In this document: positions 34,521 to 46,536 of the stretch, piece after piece | How the letters are laid out: every line of letters begins with the position of its first letter | How positions within the stretch are numbered: the stretch's first letter is position 1 | Assembly (NCBI GenBank): GCA_032164245.1 | Contig: JAVMKO010000003.1 | Span: 92,689,890 to 92,753,889 of the forward strand | Reading direction: 5' to 3' | DNA: 64,000 nucleotides | Source of the DNA: Sternotherus odoratus | Taxonomy: Eukaryota; Chordata; Testudines; Kinosternidae | Position numbers and translations under genes: made by a program | The notes under the pieces: model-generated | The model's input: only the letters and a program-made list of their open reading frames with translations | Database searches by the model: none | What the model was told of the DNA's origin: nothing

Positions 34521-35345
34521 CTGAAAGAAACAAGCAATCGTGTATTGGGTTTAGATTGATAATGCTTCCAGATACAAAAACTCTCTGCAAACGCCCAACT
34601 TCTGCAATGATAAGAATGGGAAGAGCACAGAGGTATGCTTATTATTCCTTTCACAATAAAAATCCATCAACAATTTCTATGGCATATTTTCTATTTTCCA
34701 TATTTACTTTAAAGAAAAAAACCATGTCAACTTTGAGTGTTAATGATTCTATTTACATTACTACAATGCAGAATGTCTTGCTCTCATATACGGGTCCAAA
34801 ATCATTCAAGCTAACAGCTAGGAGATACGTGGATCTACAGGAAACTGCTCTATTTATTACCAGAAGGGAAGCACTTCCTTGTTTCCTAGTTCATTCATTT
34901 AACATACCTTTTAATTGATCATTGGCATCTGGATTTAGTAATCCCAACATGGAGCTATTATTAAGAAATGGAATACAGCAGCTCTGCCTGCAGAGACCCC
35001 AAGCTTCTCAACTTCTCCAAGGCTCCAGCAGTTTTGGAGTAGAGTGACAAACTCGGATGGAGGTTGAAAGAAAGCAAATGCTCTCCATGGCATGCCCCCT
35101 TTGCTAACTGGTGCACTTCTAAGTAGAAATCCCTACCAGCTTGGTGGAGCAGTAATTACTTGTCTACACCTATCCTGTTTAGAGGTTGTGTAAAAGATCC
35201 ATGCTGCCAGGTCATGGCTTGGGATCCACAGGTCTGCCCTCTGGGTTGCACATTGATCCTGAGGTATCTGAGTCTGCACTCCCCATCTCCTCTATACTCC
35301 CAAAGCTACTCCTTTCTGAGAGACAAATCAGAAAAAACTGTAGAT

Positions 35346-35469
35346 TAGGACGACCAGACTGCAAATGTGAAAAATTAGGACAGGGGACGAGGGGTAATAG
35401 GAGCCTATAAAAGAAAAAGACCCCAAAATCGGAACTGTCCCTATAAAATCAGGACATCTAGCCACCCTA
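35346..35469. mobile_element. hAT-type MITE, 124 bp, with perfect target duplication
   Basis: A perfect 8-bp duplication, ctgtagat, lies at 35338-35345 and 35470-35477. The ends taggacgaccaga and (inverse) tctagccacccta are the terminal inverted repeats. The interior includes ggtaataggagcctataaaa and aactgtccctataaaatcag. It is the same family as 28581-28694. Confidence 0.9.
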
Positions 35470-37136
35470 CTGTAGATACTCATTAATATTCACCAGGTAG
35501 CAAGTGAGTATTAAGGAGAAAATCCTACCCAAAGTTACACCCTTGAAAAGCCGTATCAGTAGGATTGCATGGGGAGAATTTGGGCTTCAGTCTATAGCAC
35601 ACGCAGACATAAGCACATTCTAAGTTTTATAAGTATGATGAATTTCAGTCTATTTATTCTTATCCATTTCATGTATTTTGTTCCACATTTCTATTATTTT
35701 TACCTTTGTTATAATCATTTCCATTTCTCTTATGCTCTTTGAAAATAAAGATCGTGGTATCTGTTTTAGCAATAAAATGTAGAAACTAGTTGATAGTCAA
35801 AGCATTTGGCTTATTTTTCTTTATTGAATTTCAGTATTTCTGCACATTTCCCCTTCATTCTCACGGACAATAGCATATAAATTAGGATGGACCCAAACCA
35901 GAACATTTATAGTACTCTCACCACTCCTTCGTTTTGGTGGTTTAGATAAAATGCAGTTTGTTTCCAAACCAAGTTTGCGTTTTGGAATCAAGTAGGATTC
36001 AGAAAATAAAAACCGGGACTCATTGGTCCATCTCCAGAGCACAAGTTTGGAACAGTACTTGCACCATTTTCATAACATCTGACACCTCAACAGCCAATTG
36101 TTCACTTTTTAGTGGTGCCAATTAAATCTGACATTTTTAACCAATCTAATTGATTTTAATGTTAAAATGTATTATTTAAGTCTGTATGTGGTTGTTCCAA
36201 AAAATAATAATAAATGGATATGATTTAAATTGGCAAAGCATCAAACGCCAGAAATACACAGGGAGCCAGAAATATTTACAGAGGAAACTGAGATGTCTAT
36301 CCTTTCAATCTGATAACTCCGTTAAAGAGTCATTTATGTTTCTGATCTATGATGAAAAATAATAAAGGCTGCCCTTAACTATTTAAGTGATACTGGAACA
36401 GTCTCAGTACCTGTTAATACATAAACTGTAGCTTTTGTGTTAGTTTAACTGAACACCTGATAATGTTTGACACCCTAGTGAAGTTATTTTTTAAACAATT
36501 TGTTTTTCCAATGATCAAAGTCTTGCCATTCACACAGCTGTGAATTTACTGACATCCCTGACCCAAAGGAACCACAAGTGTAATAAATCGGATCAAGCTT
36601 TGGACCTCTGTCAAGCAAAGTCTGCCAACTATGTCAAGTTGTGCTAATTATGCATGGTGGCTTCATTGTATGGGTTATTTGCTTTATTGTGCTGAAATAA
36701 TAAAGTCATTTGTACGGAAGCCACAAGTTGGATTCAATTTTAAGTTCACAGGAGAGAACTTTAAAATGGTAACTTCTGACACTGCCAAACAGACCAGCCC
36801 TCTGCATTCACAGAAACACAGATGGAGTTATTAAATTCACAAATACCGGCAATATTTTATTTTACTTGCTAGGACCTCAGTCTTTACGTGAAAAAAAATT
36901 CTAGCCTTTGAGTATGAAGATTTACCTGATGACTTAACTAATAAAGGGTTATAATTACCGTGTTGCTGGAAAGCTTGGGGAGAAAGAAATGAATAGCACC
37001 AATAGGCGAAAATTCCCTATTCCTCTTAACAGAACCATATCATCAGTCATTACAGACTCTCCATGCTCATGCGGATATAGCTGGCCTAGAGCTTTGAATT
37101 TTTCACCATAGCAAATAGGTAATTCCTGTTTGTTGC

Positions 37137-38285
37137 CTAGTAGATTAAATCATGCCACCAGCTTCCATCCCGGACATATCACACGATCCATTGTCTACAG
37201 CCAAGCACTGAGGTACGATCGGATTTGCTCCAACCCCTCAGACAGAGACCAACACCTACGAGATCTTCACCAAGCTTTCTCAAAACTACAATACCCGCAC
37301 AAGGAAATAAGGACACAGATCAACAGAGCCAGACGTGTACCCAGAAGCCTGCTGCTGCAAGACAAGCCCAAGAAAGAAAACAACAGAACACCACTGGCCA
37401 TCACCTACAGTCCTCAGTTAAAACCTCTGCAACGCATCATCAGTGACCTACAACCCATCCTGGACAATAATCCCTCACTTTCACAGGCCTTGGGAGGAAG
37501 GCCAGTCCTGGCACACAGACAACCTGCCAACCTTAAACAAATTCTCACCAGCAACAGCACACTGCACCACAATAACTCCAACTCAGGAACCAATCCATGC
37601 AACAAACCTTGATGCCAACTCTGCCCACATATCTACACCAGCAATACCATCACAGGACCTAACCAGATCAACCATACCATCACTGGTTCATTCACCTGCA
37701 CATCAACCAATGTCATATATGCCATTATATGCCACCAGTGTCCCTCTGCTATGTACATCGGCCAAACTGGACAGTCCCTACGAAAAAGGATAAATGCACA
37801 CAAATCAGATATTAGGAATGGCAATATACAAACACCTGTAGGAGAACACTTCAACCTGCCTGAACACACAATTACAGATTTAAAAGTCACCATACTGCAG
37901 CAAAAAAACTTCAAGTCCAGACTGCAAAGGGAAACTGCAGAGCTACAATTCATTTGCAAATTCAACACAAACAATCTCGGATTGAACAAAGACCTACAAT
38001 GGCTTGCTAATTACAGAAATAGTTTCTCCTCTCTCCATGTTCACACCCCCCCCCCCATTCAAATGCTAGAAGAATAACCCACCCTCCCTGATCGAAGATA
38101 ACAAGCTGGTTCAGCCTAATTGGACTAACCTTTTTACCTCCCACCTGGTTCTTGCCTACTTTTCTATACCTGCCTCTGGACACTTCCACTGCTTGCATCC
38201 GACGAAGTGGGTATTAGCCCACGAAAGCTTATGCTTCAAAACTTTATAGTTAGTCTTTAAGGTGCCACAGGACTTTGTTACCTCA
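37137..38285 (+). mobile_element. Penelope-like retroelement, 3' part with GIY-YIG endonuclease
   Basis: A frame from about 37130 to 38077 reads QALRYDRICSNPSDRDQHL, typical of the Penelope RT-to-endonuclease linker. It then carries a CQLC motif (37613-37624) and the GIY-YIG region: VIYAI at 37712-37726, CHQC at 37730-37741, and MYIGQTGQSLRKRINAHKSD from 37751, with GEHFNLPEH after it. The only in-frame stop is TGA at 37610-37612, just before CQLC. The 3' end, gcccacgaaagcttatgctt with ttagtctttaaggtgccaca, is the tail seen also at 5764-6028 and 16418-16506. The 5' RT core is missing. Confidence 0.9.
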
Positions 38286-38933
38286 TACAGGTTCAGTGAC
38301 TTAAGGCCAATGGAGGGTTGGGCATTGCTGAGCTTTGCTCTGGTGTGCCTTCTGCTCTCTCCATTCCATCCCTGCCATGCCTCGCCTTGCCTCCTCCTCC
38401 CTCTTCCAGAGTTCCCCAGCAGCACAGGGGGAGTTTTCCACTAGCTGTCTCTGGATGATTTAAGGCCCTTTGAGTTGCTTATGTGGCCTTAGTAGTCCAG
38501 AAAATCTGAATTAATTTGCTTTCTTTGTGAATTTTCCATAGGGAAGGAGCATATAGGCCAAATTTGTTTTAAAGCATATTTTCCCCAGCATGTCCAAGGA
38601 AGGGAAGGCATCAGAAGGAGGGGAAGCAAACCTTTTAAGCAGTCAAGTGCAATGGTCACAACAATGAAATCCAGAAAAGTGGCTGCCCAGAAACAGAATG
38701 TATCCCTTTAACTCACAGCAATTTACCATACCTGGGCATGGCCCTGCTTTATTGTTGTTGTTATAATTATTAAGCTAGTCTTCACATAAATGTATGCATT
38801 TAGGTACGTTCAGCACACTATTACTCCTTTACACGTTACACTTTAGGGGTGAAAGCCTCACCAACTGAACTCAAGGGGAGTTTCATCCTTGATTTCACCC
38901 CAAGTTTGTTAGGTGCTGCTTCTACATGCAGAA

Positions 38934-38961
38934 CCCCCCCCCCCCCCCCCCCCCCCCCCCC
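38934..38961. repeat. C homopolymer, 28 bases, next to an exon
   Basis: This is an uninterrupted C run ending 22 bases from the donor side of exon 38984-39139. On the transcribed (minus) strand it is a G run within the start of the intron. Confidence 0.95.
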
Positions 38962-38983
38962 GCCGTTCTCAGGAAAATGTTAC

Positions 38984-39139
38984 CTGACAGTCTTTCACGG
39001 TATTCTGGACTGAAGCCTGATCTCCAATTCTCTGTTGTTGCTTCAGCCTCTTCTCTTGGGTATCAAACCAAGTTTTAAGGCACCGCACATTGTTTTCATA
39101 TTCTGTCCAGGATTCTAGCAGGCTTTCCAACAGCTGGAT
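38984..39139 (-). CDS. SYNE1: SYNE1 spectrin-rod exon (IQLLESLLE...NTVKDCQ)
   Basis: This is 156 nt, 52 codons, phase 0 to 0. It reads IQLLESLLESWTEYENNVRC, LKTWFDTQEKRLKQQQRIGD and QASVQNTVKDCQ. The acceptor is tttacag|ATCCAG and the donor TGTCAG|gtaaca. A G28 run starts 22 nt into the intron. Confidence 0.97.
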
Positions 39140-40369
39140 CTGTAAAGAAATACATATGTATATATCCTAAATAAAACAGCTGCTCCGTCAAGAAAATTAA
39201 ATAATTCAGTGCAGATGAATGCTGATTTGTGCTTGCCTCAGAATTCAGTGTATTCCTACATTCAGAATTTAGAACAGAGTATACAGTCAAACTCAATTTT
39301 ATTCATCCTGTATGTATTAAGGATTAAATAGCAAAGAAAAATTCAAATTCAAAAACTTTCACTGAGGAGTTTCGCTAGTGAGCTAGCTCATGATACCCCA
39401 AATTTGTGAGAAGCTGGAAGGAGTTTCCACATAAAAGTTTACATGGAGTGGAATTCTCTTTAGATGAATGGTGATGGAGTGAAACATCATTTACAGTGAA
39501 GAAGAATTCCAGACCAAAATTATTCTAATGTAATTTACTTCTATGCCTTTGTGGTTAGCACGAACCACCACTAACTGTGCAAATTTATATTTTACTTTGA
39601 AATAAGGTTGTAGATTATTGACTTTTCTATTTTTTGTTTGTAGAGTGCCTGGCACAATGGATTCCTTATCTTTATTGAGACCTTCCATGCTATTTATTAT
39701 AAAACAATAAATAAAAAATATAATAAATATGAAATAATAAATAAATAAAAATATAATTATAAAATATTCTCTATATATAGAGAATATAATATATATTATA
39801 TAGTATATATATATATAAAATATATATATAGTATATATAGTATATATAAAATATAGAATATATATAGTGTGTATATATAAATAAAAAAATAAAAAATATA
39901 ACTATGTGTGTTCTTTGACAGATGAGCAGAATTTGCTAGTTGTTTGACTTCACAAGCAAGAAAAGTCTGTGATGCCCAATTTTAAAATCAACCTGCCACA
40001 AGTGACAGATTAAGATTGCATCAATCTTATGAGCACTTCAACTAATAGACATTGGAGAAACTGAAAGCACTCGTTTTTTCTCTTTGTTTCAGTCTGAACG
40101 CCACGGTTATAGGCGTGCAAGAGCATCTGAAATAATTAGGAAATGCATTAAGATAAACGTAAAACTGAAGGCTCTATGGTACTGTCAGAAAGAAGATGAC
40201 AAATCTCTGAGAACCCCGAAGCAATTATGTTGGCACTAGATGTTTGGTTTTGTCGAAGGAGGTGTTCACATTACTCAGGACATGATAAATTACTTTTAGT
40301 ATGTCTACTCCTGAATGAGGTGCATCTATTTTTAAATGCACACTTAAGAGCAGCTGGCCTTTTTCTTAC
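39140..40369 (-). other. SYNE1 intron, 1.2 kb
   Basis: It is dominated by an AT repeat (39690-39900). The flanks show nothing recognisable. Confidence 0.7.
39690..39900. repeat. AT-rich compound simple repeat
   Basis: The tract mixes (ATAA)n, (TATA)n and a tatatatag motif across about 210 bp with almost no G or C. Self-complementary runs such as ctatatatagagaatataat could form cruciforms. Confidence 0.95.
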
Positions 40370-40546
40370 CTTTTCTGTTATCAGGCTCTGGAGGATCTGC
40401 CAACGTCTGTTCATTGCTCCAAGCTGTTCTGCAAAATCAGTCTTGTCACTGCGTTTACTTTCCACATCCTGGCTGCTAATTTGTAGTACGGACTGGTTCA
40501 CAAAGTCTACTGTCAACTGTTTGCAATTTACATCAATTTTAAAGCC
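40370..40546 (-). CDS. SYNE1: SYNE1 spectrin-rod exon (GFKIDVNCK...SLITEK)
   Basis: This is 177 nt, 59 codons, phase 0 to 0. It reads GFKIDVNCKQLTVDFVNQSV, LQISSQDVESKRSDKTDFAE, QLGAMNRRWQILQSLITEK. The acceptor is ttgccag|GGCTTT and the donor GAAAAG|gtaaga. The segment VDFVNQSVLQISSQDVESKR is identical to mammalian nesprin-1 as I recall it. Confidence 0.97.
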
Positions 40547-40749
40547 CTGGCAAAAAACGAGAGGGGAGAAGAGGAGGATCTATCATCACTTTTCATGCTT
40601 ATTCCTGAAGCTTTAGTATGGAAAATAGCATTTCTGGTTTATGATCAAGCAATAAACCAAGAGGTAAAATATGCAGAGAATACATTACCAAAAAATGAAG
40701 GTAAAAATCAACCCTTAAAACTGTATGTACTAACTTCTGGAAAGTATAG

Positions 40750-43700
40750 TTCCCCAAAAAAATGGTTACTTACCCATTCTGTAAGTGTTGTTCTTCAAGA
40801 TATGAATGCAGATGTGCATTCCACTAAGGTGTGTTTGTACCAGAACTGGAGATTTTGTGCACGTGCCCTATACCACTTCGTGGACCCTCTTGAGACTATT
40901 TAAGAATGATTACCTCTGCTTCAGTTCCTTTGCACCAGAGAAGATGCTGTAAGACTCTGATGGAGAAGGGCAGGGGATGGGTTGTGGAATACAGGTCTGC
41001 ACCCAGATCTCCAAAAACAACAATTACAGAATAGGTAAGTAATCATTTTTCTTCTTCCAGAGGTTGCAGATGTGTATTCTACTGAGACAGCTCACAAGCA
41101 GTATTGTAAGTGGGGGGCTACTGAATCTATTTAAATAATGATTGCAACACATATTTCTGAAGTTCACATCAAATTTGGATGAAGTGGTGATGGCATAATG
41201 AATGAACGTACATACTGAGGACCAAGAGGTGGCCCTACAAATGTCCAGTATAGAAACAACTTCAGGAAGATGACAGATGTAGCCTGGGACCTTGTTGAAA
41301 GGCAGAGGGTCTTTGCAGTACTGGCTACTCTGTAGGCTGTTGTAATGAGGGAGGTAATCCATGATGAGATCATCTGCGTTGACACTGTCTGACCTTTCAT
41401 GCAATGAGCACTGGAGACAAAAAGATGAGGAGACTGAAAGGCTTGGTCCTGTCCAGACAAAAGGCCAATCCCCTCCAGACATTTAAGATATGTAGACCAG
41501 AATGTGATTTCAGGAGGAAAACCAGGAGATGCATTGTCTGATTTAAATGTGTGCTGTGTGAAGTAATACTTTCTTTTGTTTGTTTTAACCTGTTGCCTAT
41601 TAATTTCATTTGGTAACCTCCAGTTCTTGTTTTATTAGAAGGAGTAAATAACATTTCCTTATTTATTTTTTCCACATCACGATTTATAGACCCTCTATCA
41701 TATCTCCCCCCCAAGACGTCTCTTCTCCAAGATGAAAAGTTCCAATCTTGTGAATTTATTCTCATACGGAAGCTGTTTATACCCATAATAATTTTTGTTG
41801 CTCTTTTCTGAACCCTTTCCAATTCCCATATACATTTTTTGAGATGGGGTAACCAGGCCTGCACACAATATTCTCATTATATAGAGACAATATGATATTT
41901 TCTGTCTTATTATCTATCCCTTTCTTAATGATTCCCAACATTCTGTTTGCTTTTTTTGATTGCCACTGCACATTGTCTTATGTTTTCAGAGAACTACCCG
42001 CAATGACTCCAAGATCTCTTTCTTGAGTTGTAACAGCTAATATAGACCCCATCATTCTATATGTACAGTTGGTATTATGTTTTCCAATGTGCATTACTTT
42101 GAATTTATCAACAGTGAATTTCATCTGCCATTTTGCTGTCTAGTCCAAGCCATGGTGGATGGATATACCTGAGGGACATGCATATGTTGTAAGTAATTTG
42201 AAATCTCTATTGGGGAATGAAAAGTGATTAAAATTGTTGAGTCATGCAGGGTCTCAATGAACTTGAGTCTTGAGTAGGAATAAGTGTTGATATTTCCCTG
42301 TTCAGGTTGAGTTCCAGATGACTGAAAAGACTGATAGTAAACCTGACAAGGCCATGAATAAGGTCCTAGTATGACCCTCGAATCAGCCAATGATTGAGGT
42401 GAAGGAAGACATGGATTCTGTTCTTTCCTAAGCATGCTGTGAGCACCACCATGCATTTGGTGAACACACAAGGCATTGATGATATGCCAAAGGGAAGTAC
42501 CATATACCAAAAATATATGAGGAAACTCCTGGGACCAGGCAACACAGCATGTTTTGAAGACCAATGGCAATGAACCAGTTGTTACAGACTAGAGAGGGAA
42601 TGATTGATGCTACGGTAACCATGCAGAATCTGACTTGCTTGATAAACTTGCTGAGAGCCTGAAGGTCCAGTATGGGTCTTAGGTGTCCTTTTGACTGGGG
42701 GATCAGGAAATAGCAGGAGTAGAAACCCCACCTTTGAAACTGCAGGGGAACTTTCTCTATAGCCCTCAGAGTAAGCAGAGTGAACTTCTTGTAAGAATAT
42801 AGACTCATGAGATGGAACCCTCAAAAGGGACAGAGAAGGAGGTCGTGGAGGAGGGATGGAAAGACACTGGATTGAATATACAAGTCCCACAGCACTCAGG
42901 ACCTACTTATCTGAGGTTATTGCCTCCTAAGTAGTGAAGAAGTGAGATAATCTTTTCCAAAAAGCAGCAGGATGGGAGAGGAGTGGGAAGATCGCTGCTG
43001 GCTATATTGCTTTCCTGTCAGCTTGTTGAAGGGGAGAAGAGTGGTTAAAAGTGGAGAAAGATGACCCTTTCTTCTCAGGCTTAAGTCTCCTCCTCAAGAT
43101 GTCTGTTGCCTTCAAGAATAGAAGAGCTGTCAATGGTACTGGTGAAAATATTGCTCTGGAGGCTTATATCAGCATCTCTTGATGGCTGGTCTATAAACTC
43201 CTAGGGTGCAGAGGAAAGCACACAAATCTTTAAGAGAGTCAACACCTGATCAGTCTTGTCCAAAAACAAAGATTGCCCACCAAAGAGTAGGTTCTCAAAA
43301 GACTGTTCAATATCTAGTGCTATACCAGATTTATATAAATATGATGCCCTTTTGATTATAATTACAGAAGCTACCACCCTAGAAGGCACATCTGTGACTG
43401 GAGCGAGGTCTTTGCAACCAACCAATCAACCCTCTGCTATAAAAGCCTCAAACTCCTCTTTTGAATAGTCTGGCAATTATCAGAGCATTTAGACATTGCC
43501 TCCCAGTTGAAAGTTACATTTTTCAAACAGAGCTCATTGGTTTACTATTTACATCTGGAGCAAGGCATTGGAGTAAATCTTCCTTCTTAACAAGTCCAGT
43601 ATTTTAGGCTCTTTTTCCTTTGGAATTGATTTAAAGTTCTGTACTGCAATTCTCATTAGTGGCCATGACAATTAGGGAGTTTGATGCTGGATGAGAGTAA

Positions 43701-44040
43701 AAACACTCAAATCCCTGGGATGGGATGGCATATCTCGTCTGTACATTTAGCTGTTGGGGTTAGACACACTGGAATAAGCCATAAGTTTTTCACTGGCTGC
43801 AAGACAGCTTTGTTAATCAAGAGGTCTACTCTTCCTGGAATCCTTGCCTGGAGGATGACCAATAACTCATGGATATTTTCCTATGCTAATTCAGCTTGAA
43901 TACCCAAAGCTACAGCCACTCTCCAGCAGGCAGTACTATGGGGGAAAAAAGTCTTCAGCTCTGGTATGCTTTGTGCAAATACACCTGAGGGAATACATGT
44001 CTGCAGTGACTTGAAGAAGAACTCTTGTTATTGATGCTCT
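40750..44040 (-). mobile_element. DIRS-like retroelement relic, interrupted by CR1
   Basis: Minus-strand frames carry RT-like sequence. FYSCYFLIPQSKGHLRPILD and LQALSKFIKQVRF (about 42610-42730) are followed by IIPSLVCNNWFIAIGLQN and, in another frame, VFTKCMVV-type sequence. A gag-like piece at about 43220-43400 reads ASVIIIKRASYLYKSGIALD and LFGGQSLFLDKTDQVLTLL. The termini at 40760-40850 and 43985-44040 share gttcttcttcaa and gcagatgtgcattcc motifs in inverse, as inverted terminal repeats would. Stops and frameshifts are frequent. A Ty3-type element cannot be excluded, since no tyrosine recombinase or RNase H was identified. Confidence 0.62.
41540..42150 (-). mobile_element. CR1 LINE fragment
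   Basis: Minus-strand frames read KANRMLGIIKKGIDNKTENI, then WLPHLKKCIWELERVQKRA, GGRYDRGSINRDVEKINKEM and TRTGGYQMKLIGNRLKQTKE. These match the segment after the RT core in CR1 and the copy at 22680-23100. The 3' tail is absent, so it is truncated or rearranged. Confidence 0.85.
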
Positions 44041-44483
44041 TTTAGGGAAAAGAAATCTGACATTGAAAATAAAATGCTTATGTGCAGATGTATTTATCAG
44101 AGTAAGAATGTTACCAATTTGAAAGGAACTGGAGTTAAGAATTTACATTCTATATAAAAATTTGTCTTTCAAATTTCATTTTGATAATGAACTTTTCCTG
44201 TTTGGCCTAAACCATTGTCTAGCATTGTTTGGTGCCAGAAAACAAACAGTTACCTTCCTATCTAAGAGGCAGGTGATCTTTCCATGTGAAGAATTCATAA
44301 ATCAATATGCAACATATGCGAAATGTTTTGTGGTCTTTGGACAAAATTCAATCATAATAAAATTTAATTATTTGCATGTTATCTTGCCTTTGTACTTTAA
44401 TTACACAATACAGAGCTTTAGTTCATACGCTGAATCTGACAAAATAAATTTAATGTATTTTCCAACCATCCCCACTTAATTAC

Positions 44484-44633
44484 CTTATACTTCTGAAGAT
44501 AATCCTGAATGGCTTTCTGTCCTACTATATTTTTTATATTCTCCTCATCCTCCTGTATGATATTTTCCATCAGTGAAATCCAACTCATGAGTTCAGTGAT
44601 GGCATGACGAGAAGGAAGCTTGTCCATCTGAAG
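44484..44633 (-). CDS. SYNE1: SYNE1 spectrin-rod exon (LQMDKLPSR...YLQKYK)
   Basis: This is 150 nt, 50 codons, phase 0 to 0. It reads LQMDKLPSRHAITELMSWIS, LMENIIQEDEENIKNIVGQK and AIQDYLQKYK. The acceptor is tttacag|CTTCAG and the donor TATAAG|gtaatt. Confidence 0.97.
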
Positions 44634-46354
44634 CTGTAAAGGCAAAAGATTTCAAGTAATGACATACTGTCAAGAGAATGGATAAAAGCACTTTGCTCTG
44701 TTAATTCAACATGCTCTATCTTTCTCTGTCTTCATTATTCTGCATACTTAACAGATCATTTGGCGTGGTTTGCTAGATGCTTATAAACGGTAAAGTATAC
44801 GTTCTTTTTGGACATATATTTTATTCATTGTACATATTAATGTACAATGTGTCTATATAAGTAAAGAACCATATTCTAAGTAATATTTTTTAAACTGCCA
44901 CTTATAGTAAACCATGAGCAATTTTGGATTTACTTCCATTGTCACTGTCACTTTAGGTTGGCATCTTGATGAGCTTATGAAGATTCTACTACTGAATTTT
45001 AATAACCTGTCAATTATCAGCTCTAACTACACTAATTGCACACTGTACTAGATATACATGGGTCCCTGGACAATGTCTTATGCCCTCTTCCTTGTTTGTT
45101 AATGGCTGATGAGCAAGTTTGCTGCAATTATTTCATACCTCTGTGCCCTCCTCCTATGGCAGTTGATTTCTCAATGGATATTGGAGACTGGATTACTTAA
45201 AAAACAAGTCATTTTCAGCTTTTGGTGCAGCATTTTTAACTTATATTTAGTTCTTAATTTCTTTTAAAAGGACAAGAAAATTATTCTCTCTGATGGCAGC
45301 TTATAGCTCTCTATCAGATTACTTCTCTATTTCTTAAGAAAAAGAAAAGTATAGAACATGCATTAGGAGAAGTTTCAGAAGGCTACAATATGGTACTATT
45401 TTGCACATATGACAAGACATCTAATACAGTGAGTGCACTATTTTTCCAGTGTGTACACTATTACCAGGTCTAGCAGTATTCCTCATTATATAGTGAAAAT
45501 TATACCTGCTTGAATCTATAATACCTTAGCTACCAATGAAAATAATAGAAGAAAACTTCTTCACTGAGCCCATTATACCCTGTGCAAAAGTAGTGAAGTT
45601 AACAAAGGAAAAATATTAAAGTAAAACTTCCTACTTCAAACATCCAGTTCCCCCCTATGAGGTCTGTATCAGCTTTATCTATACTAGTTTTCGTCTTTCC
45701 CAGAATTGAACTCTGCCCATGCAATCTGGTATAATATATACATATATATATGTAAGCAACAGCCCTTAACAAACAAACCCCTCCTAACCTGACATTTCTG
45801 ACCACAGGCTAGACTGCAACATGCAAACGTGACTCTCCCCCTTCCTCGCCCCTGTTTCTTGCAAATGACTATAATAAAGTTCTAATAAAATATAGTAATA
45901 TATATGTTTAAAAAACACTTCAGGCTTTTTGCTGTGGTTTGTAAGATAAAATGTAATACTACAGCTGCACTTAGTGTTTGTGAAAGCAAACAACTCCAAG
46001 CACTGACTAAAGTCAAACACAGGGTGGGCTGCACATTGTATAAGCTTTGCCACATGCCACTGCACATTAGTAAAGACGTCTATCCCAGCCCAAGTGTGGG
46101 AGGTTGGAGCGGAATCATGGTCTCTTTTTAAGAGACTGCCCATTATGCCAAAAGATATGGTGGTTCGTGGTGAGAAAGACGATGAGGAGAATCCATTTAC
46201 ACTTAATTGGTCACAATTTGAAACTTAATCAATGTTACTGATCCACTGCGCCATCCAGCTGCATTTTAAATATTTCAAATGCAAAAGCTTTTAATTCAGG
46301 GATTATACTTCTCTGAATATCAAAGGCTGTAGTAGCAGTAAACTTCTCCCCTAC
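44634..46354 (-). other. SYNE1 intron, 1.7 kb
   Basis: The sequence is AT-rich. A short (AT)n tract lies at about 45731-45752. No exon or mobile element is recognised. Confidence 0.7.
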
Positions 46355-46536
46355 CTGATGCAGTTTTTCTTGTACTACTGGAATTTGTGTAAGTAATTCT
46401 ATCCACTGGCTGTCGATCTGAGACAATCCTGCACGCAATGCTGCTGTGTCCACTTTCTTTAGCCGAAGGAGCTGGTTCCCGGTGCTTAAAACAGAAGATT
46501 TCTGGATGATTTGGCATCAACCTCTTTTGAAAACTC
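46355..46536 (-). CDS. SYNE1: SYNE1 spectrin-rod exon with a one-base frame break
   Basis: This is 182 nt, where 183 (61 codons) is expected. From the acceptor ttttacag|GAGTTT it reads EFSKEVDAKSS. The frame then slips: the matching continuation, KSSVLSTGNQLLRLKKVDTA and ALRAGLSQIDSQWIELLTQI and PVVQEKLHQ, is in another frame. The lost base lies at or next to 46502-46503, where AG stands for one full codon between TCC and AAA. Read as given, a TAA follows within a few codons. Both flanks join in phase 0 and are otherwise well conserved, so a sequencing or assembly error is as likely as a real mutation. The donor is CATCAG|gtaggg. Confidence 0.94.

Larger units (their letters stand above)
34521..38983 (-). 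other. SYNE1 intron, 4.5 kb
   Basis: This intron holds a hAT-type MITE (35346-35469), a Penelope-like element (37137-38285) and a 28-base C run (38934-38961). About 35480-37130 is AT-rich with nothing recognised. Confidence 0.75.
40547..44483 (-). other. SYNE1 intron, 3.9 kb, mostly retroelement
   Basis: Almost all of it is a DIRS-like relic (about 40750-44040) with a CR1 fragment inside (about 41540-42150). About 44050-44480 shows nothing recognised. Confidence 0.7.

Noticed and set aside
42121..42890. Minus-strand frames of 100-149 codons as a gene
   Set aside because: The peptides are broken retroelement RT in shifting frames.
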